This document shows positions 7,732 through 8,319 of a DNA stretch of 8,319 bases, piece by piece; position 1 is the stretch's first letter, and each line of letters begins with the position of its first letter. The notes under the pieces are model-generated. The model was not told where the DNA came from. It made no database searches and worked only from the letters and a program-made list of their open reading frames with translations. Origin of the DNA: an uncultured Bacteroidales bacterium (lineage in GTDB: Bacteria; Bacteroidota; Bacteroidia; Bacteroidales; F082); the NCBI GenBank assembly GCA_946410535.1, contig CAMKAR010000085.1, positions 1 to 8,319 on the forward strand. The letters run 5' to 3'. The position numbers and the translations under genes are program-made.

Positions 7732-7766
7732 GTAGTTAGTAGTTAGTAGTTAGTAGTTAGTAGTTA
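7732..7766. repeat. Heptanucleotide tandem repeat (GTAGTTA)x5
   Basis: Five exact head-to-tail copies of GTAGTTA fill 7732-7766, preceded by a degenerate copy (GGAGTTG, 7725-7731). The array begins just after the dikinase-like stop codon (7719-7721). Because seven is not a multiple of three, TAG on the plus strand and TAA on the minus strand fall in all three frames, so the array stops translation in all six frames. Copy number is likely to vary by replication slippage. A regulatory role is not shown. Confidence 0.9.
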
Positions 7767-7810
7767 TCAGTGGATGGCTTGCTGCAACGAACGAATATTG
7801 GGAAGCGATT

Positions 7811-8173
7811 ATGGCAAAACATAATGAATTTGGCAAACAGGGCGAGGAACTTGCTGCTCAATTCTTGATGGAGAAGGGTTACGAGATCCTCGAACGGAAT
7901 TGGCGTAACAGGCACAAGGAGATTGATATCATCGCAAAAGATGGCGAGGAGCTGGTCATTGTGGAGGTGAAGACGCGGAAAAGCGACGACTATGGCGAGC
8001 CCGATCTTGCAGTGACTAAGGCAAAACAGACGAAACTCATATATGCCGCAAACGCTTATATTTTCAATCATGGACTGGATTGCAACACCCGTTTCGACAT
8101 CGTTTCCATCGTTTTCAAGGATGGGAAGCCTGTAATCGACCATATCGAAGATGCCTTTTTGCCCCATTGGTGA
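7811..8173 (+). CDS. yraN: YraN/UPF0102 family protein (predicted nuclease-like fold)
   Basis: The 120-residue protein has the normal length and full motif set of the YraN/UPF0102 family: NEFGKQGEELA near the start (5-15), the basic stretch RNWRNRHKEIDII with Glu37 and Asp39, VEVKTR (51-56) with Glu52 and Lys54, and RFDIVSI (94-100). The E-x-D...E-x-K pattern resembles the metal-binding core of the PD-(D/E)XK restriction-endonuclease-like fold, so a DNA- or RNA-directed nuclease activity is plausible. The biological role of the family is not firmly established. The ATG at 7811 has a weak Shine-Dalgarno-like GGAAG at 7801-7805, five bases upstream. It follows the dikinase-like gene on the same strand after an 89-bp gap containing the heptamer repeat; co-transcription is possible but not shown. 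Confidence 0.93.
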   Translation: MAKHNEFGKQGEELAAQFLMEKGYEILERNWRNRHKEIDIIAKDGEELVIVEVKTRKSDDYGEPDLAVTKAKQTKLIYAANAYIFNHGLDCNTRFDIVSIVFKDGKPVIDHIEDAFLPHW

Positions 8174-8264
8174 CGCTTTATTATATTAATTAAGGTGTGA
8201 GAATATTGAATAATGGTGCATAATATAAAAATTTTTCTAAATGATTTTCAGTATTTTGTATTCA

Positions 8265-8319
8265 ATGAGTAAAAATTTCCGAAAAAACCCATTGTCAGTT
8301 AGGGAAAAGGTAGTACTTT
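8265..8319 (+). CDS. Possible 5' end of a further gene (partial, cut by the window edge)
   Basis: An ATG at 8265 opens a frame that runs to the window end (18 complete codons), beginning MSKNFRKNPLSVREKVVL, a plausible Lys/Arg-rich N-terminus of a cytosolic protein. An in-frame ATG at 8241 directly follows a TAA (8238-8240) and would add eight residues; I cannot choose firmly between the two. The preceding 8174-8264 stretch is AT-rich, as expected of a promoter region, with a one-base-short match to the -7 consensus (TATTTTG, 8252-8258) that lies too close to 8265 to serve it normally. I do not recognise the family, and so short a frame may be chance. Confidence 0.35.
   Translation, partial: MSKNFRKNPLSVREKVVL

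Noticed and set aside
7725..7766. CRISPR-like array
   Set aside because: The units are 7 bp and contiguous with no spacers, so this is a simple tandem repeat.
7722..7810. Remains of a lost PPDK C-terminal barrel (truncation or frameshift)
   Set aside because: The sequence after the stop is repeat and short spacer followed at once by yraN, with no barrel-like frame. The protein ends naturally after the phosphohistidine domain.
8174..8264. Intrinsic terminator after yraN
   Set aside because: The region is AT-rich with a small A5T5 palindrome (8227-8236), but I find no GC-containing stem followed by a U-tract.

Overview
The window looks like a chromosomal segment of a Bacteroidota bacterium, probably of the order Bacteroidales. 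Three things in the sequence point there. A secreted protein ends in a type B C-terminal sorting domain of the type IX secretion system (T9SS). The promoter-like boxes match the Bacteroidota -7 consensus TAnnTTTG. Most starts lack a clear Shine-Dalgarno sequence. Coding density is high, and I see no rRNA, tRNA, insertion sequence, phage gene or CRISPR array.

Layout. Positions 1-118 hold the 3' end of an unrecognised plus-strand gene, which overlaps by four bases (ATGA) a 752-residue exported, multidomain, T9SS-type protein (115-2373). A short convergent gap (2374-2462) carries a perfect 28-bp palindrome, probably a terminator, and a small array of 9-bp repeats. The minus strand then encodes glyceraldehyde-3-phosphate dehydrogenase (2463-3470). 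A 108-bp divergent promoter region separates it from a 1380-residue plus-strand protein (3579-7721). That protein ends in the ATP-binding and phosphohistidine domains of pyruvate phosphate dikinase but has no PEP/pyruvate barrel, and it carries about 880 N-terminal residues that I cannot assign. After five copies of a 7-bp tandem repeat comes a YraN/UPF0102-family gene (7811-8173). The last bases are AT-rich and may hold the start of another gene (from about 8265).

How the genes relate. The dehydrogenase is core glycolysis/gluconeogenesis. The dikinase-like protein shares its divergent promoter region, so coordinated control with central carbon metabolism is possible, but its phosphoryl acceptor is unknown. 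The secreted protein is probably a surface-anchored or released adhesin-like or structural protein and appears unrelated to its neighbours. The dikinase-like protein is the most interesting item: a known catalytic half joined to a large uncharacterised N-terminal region.
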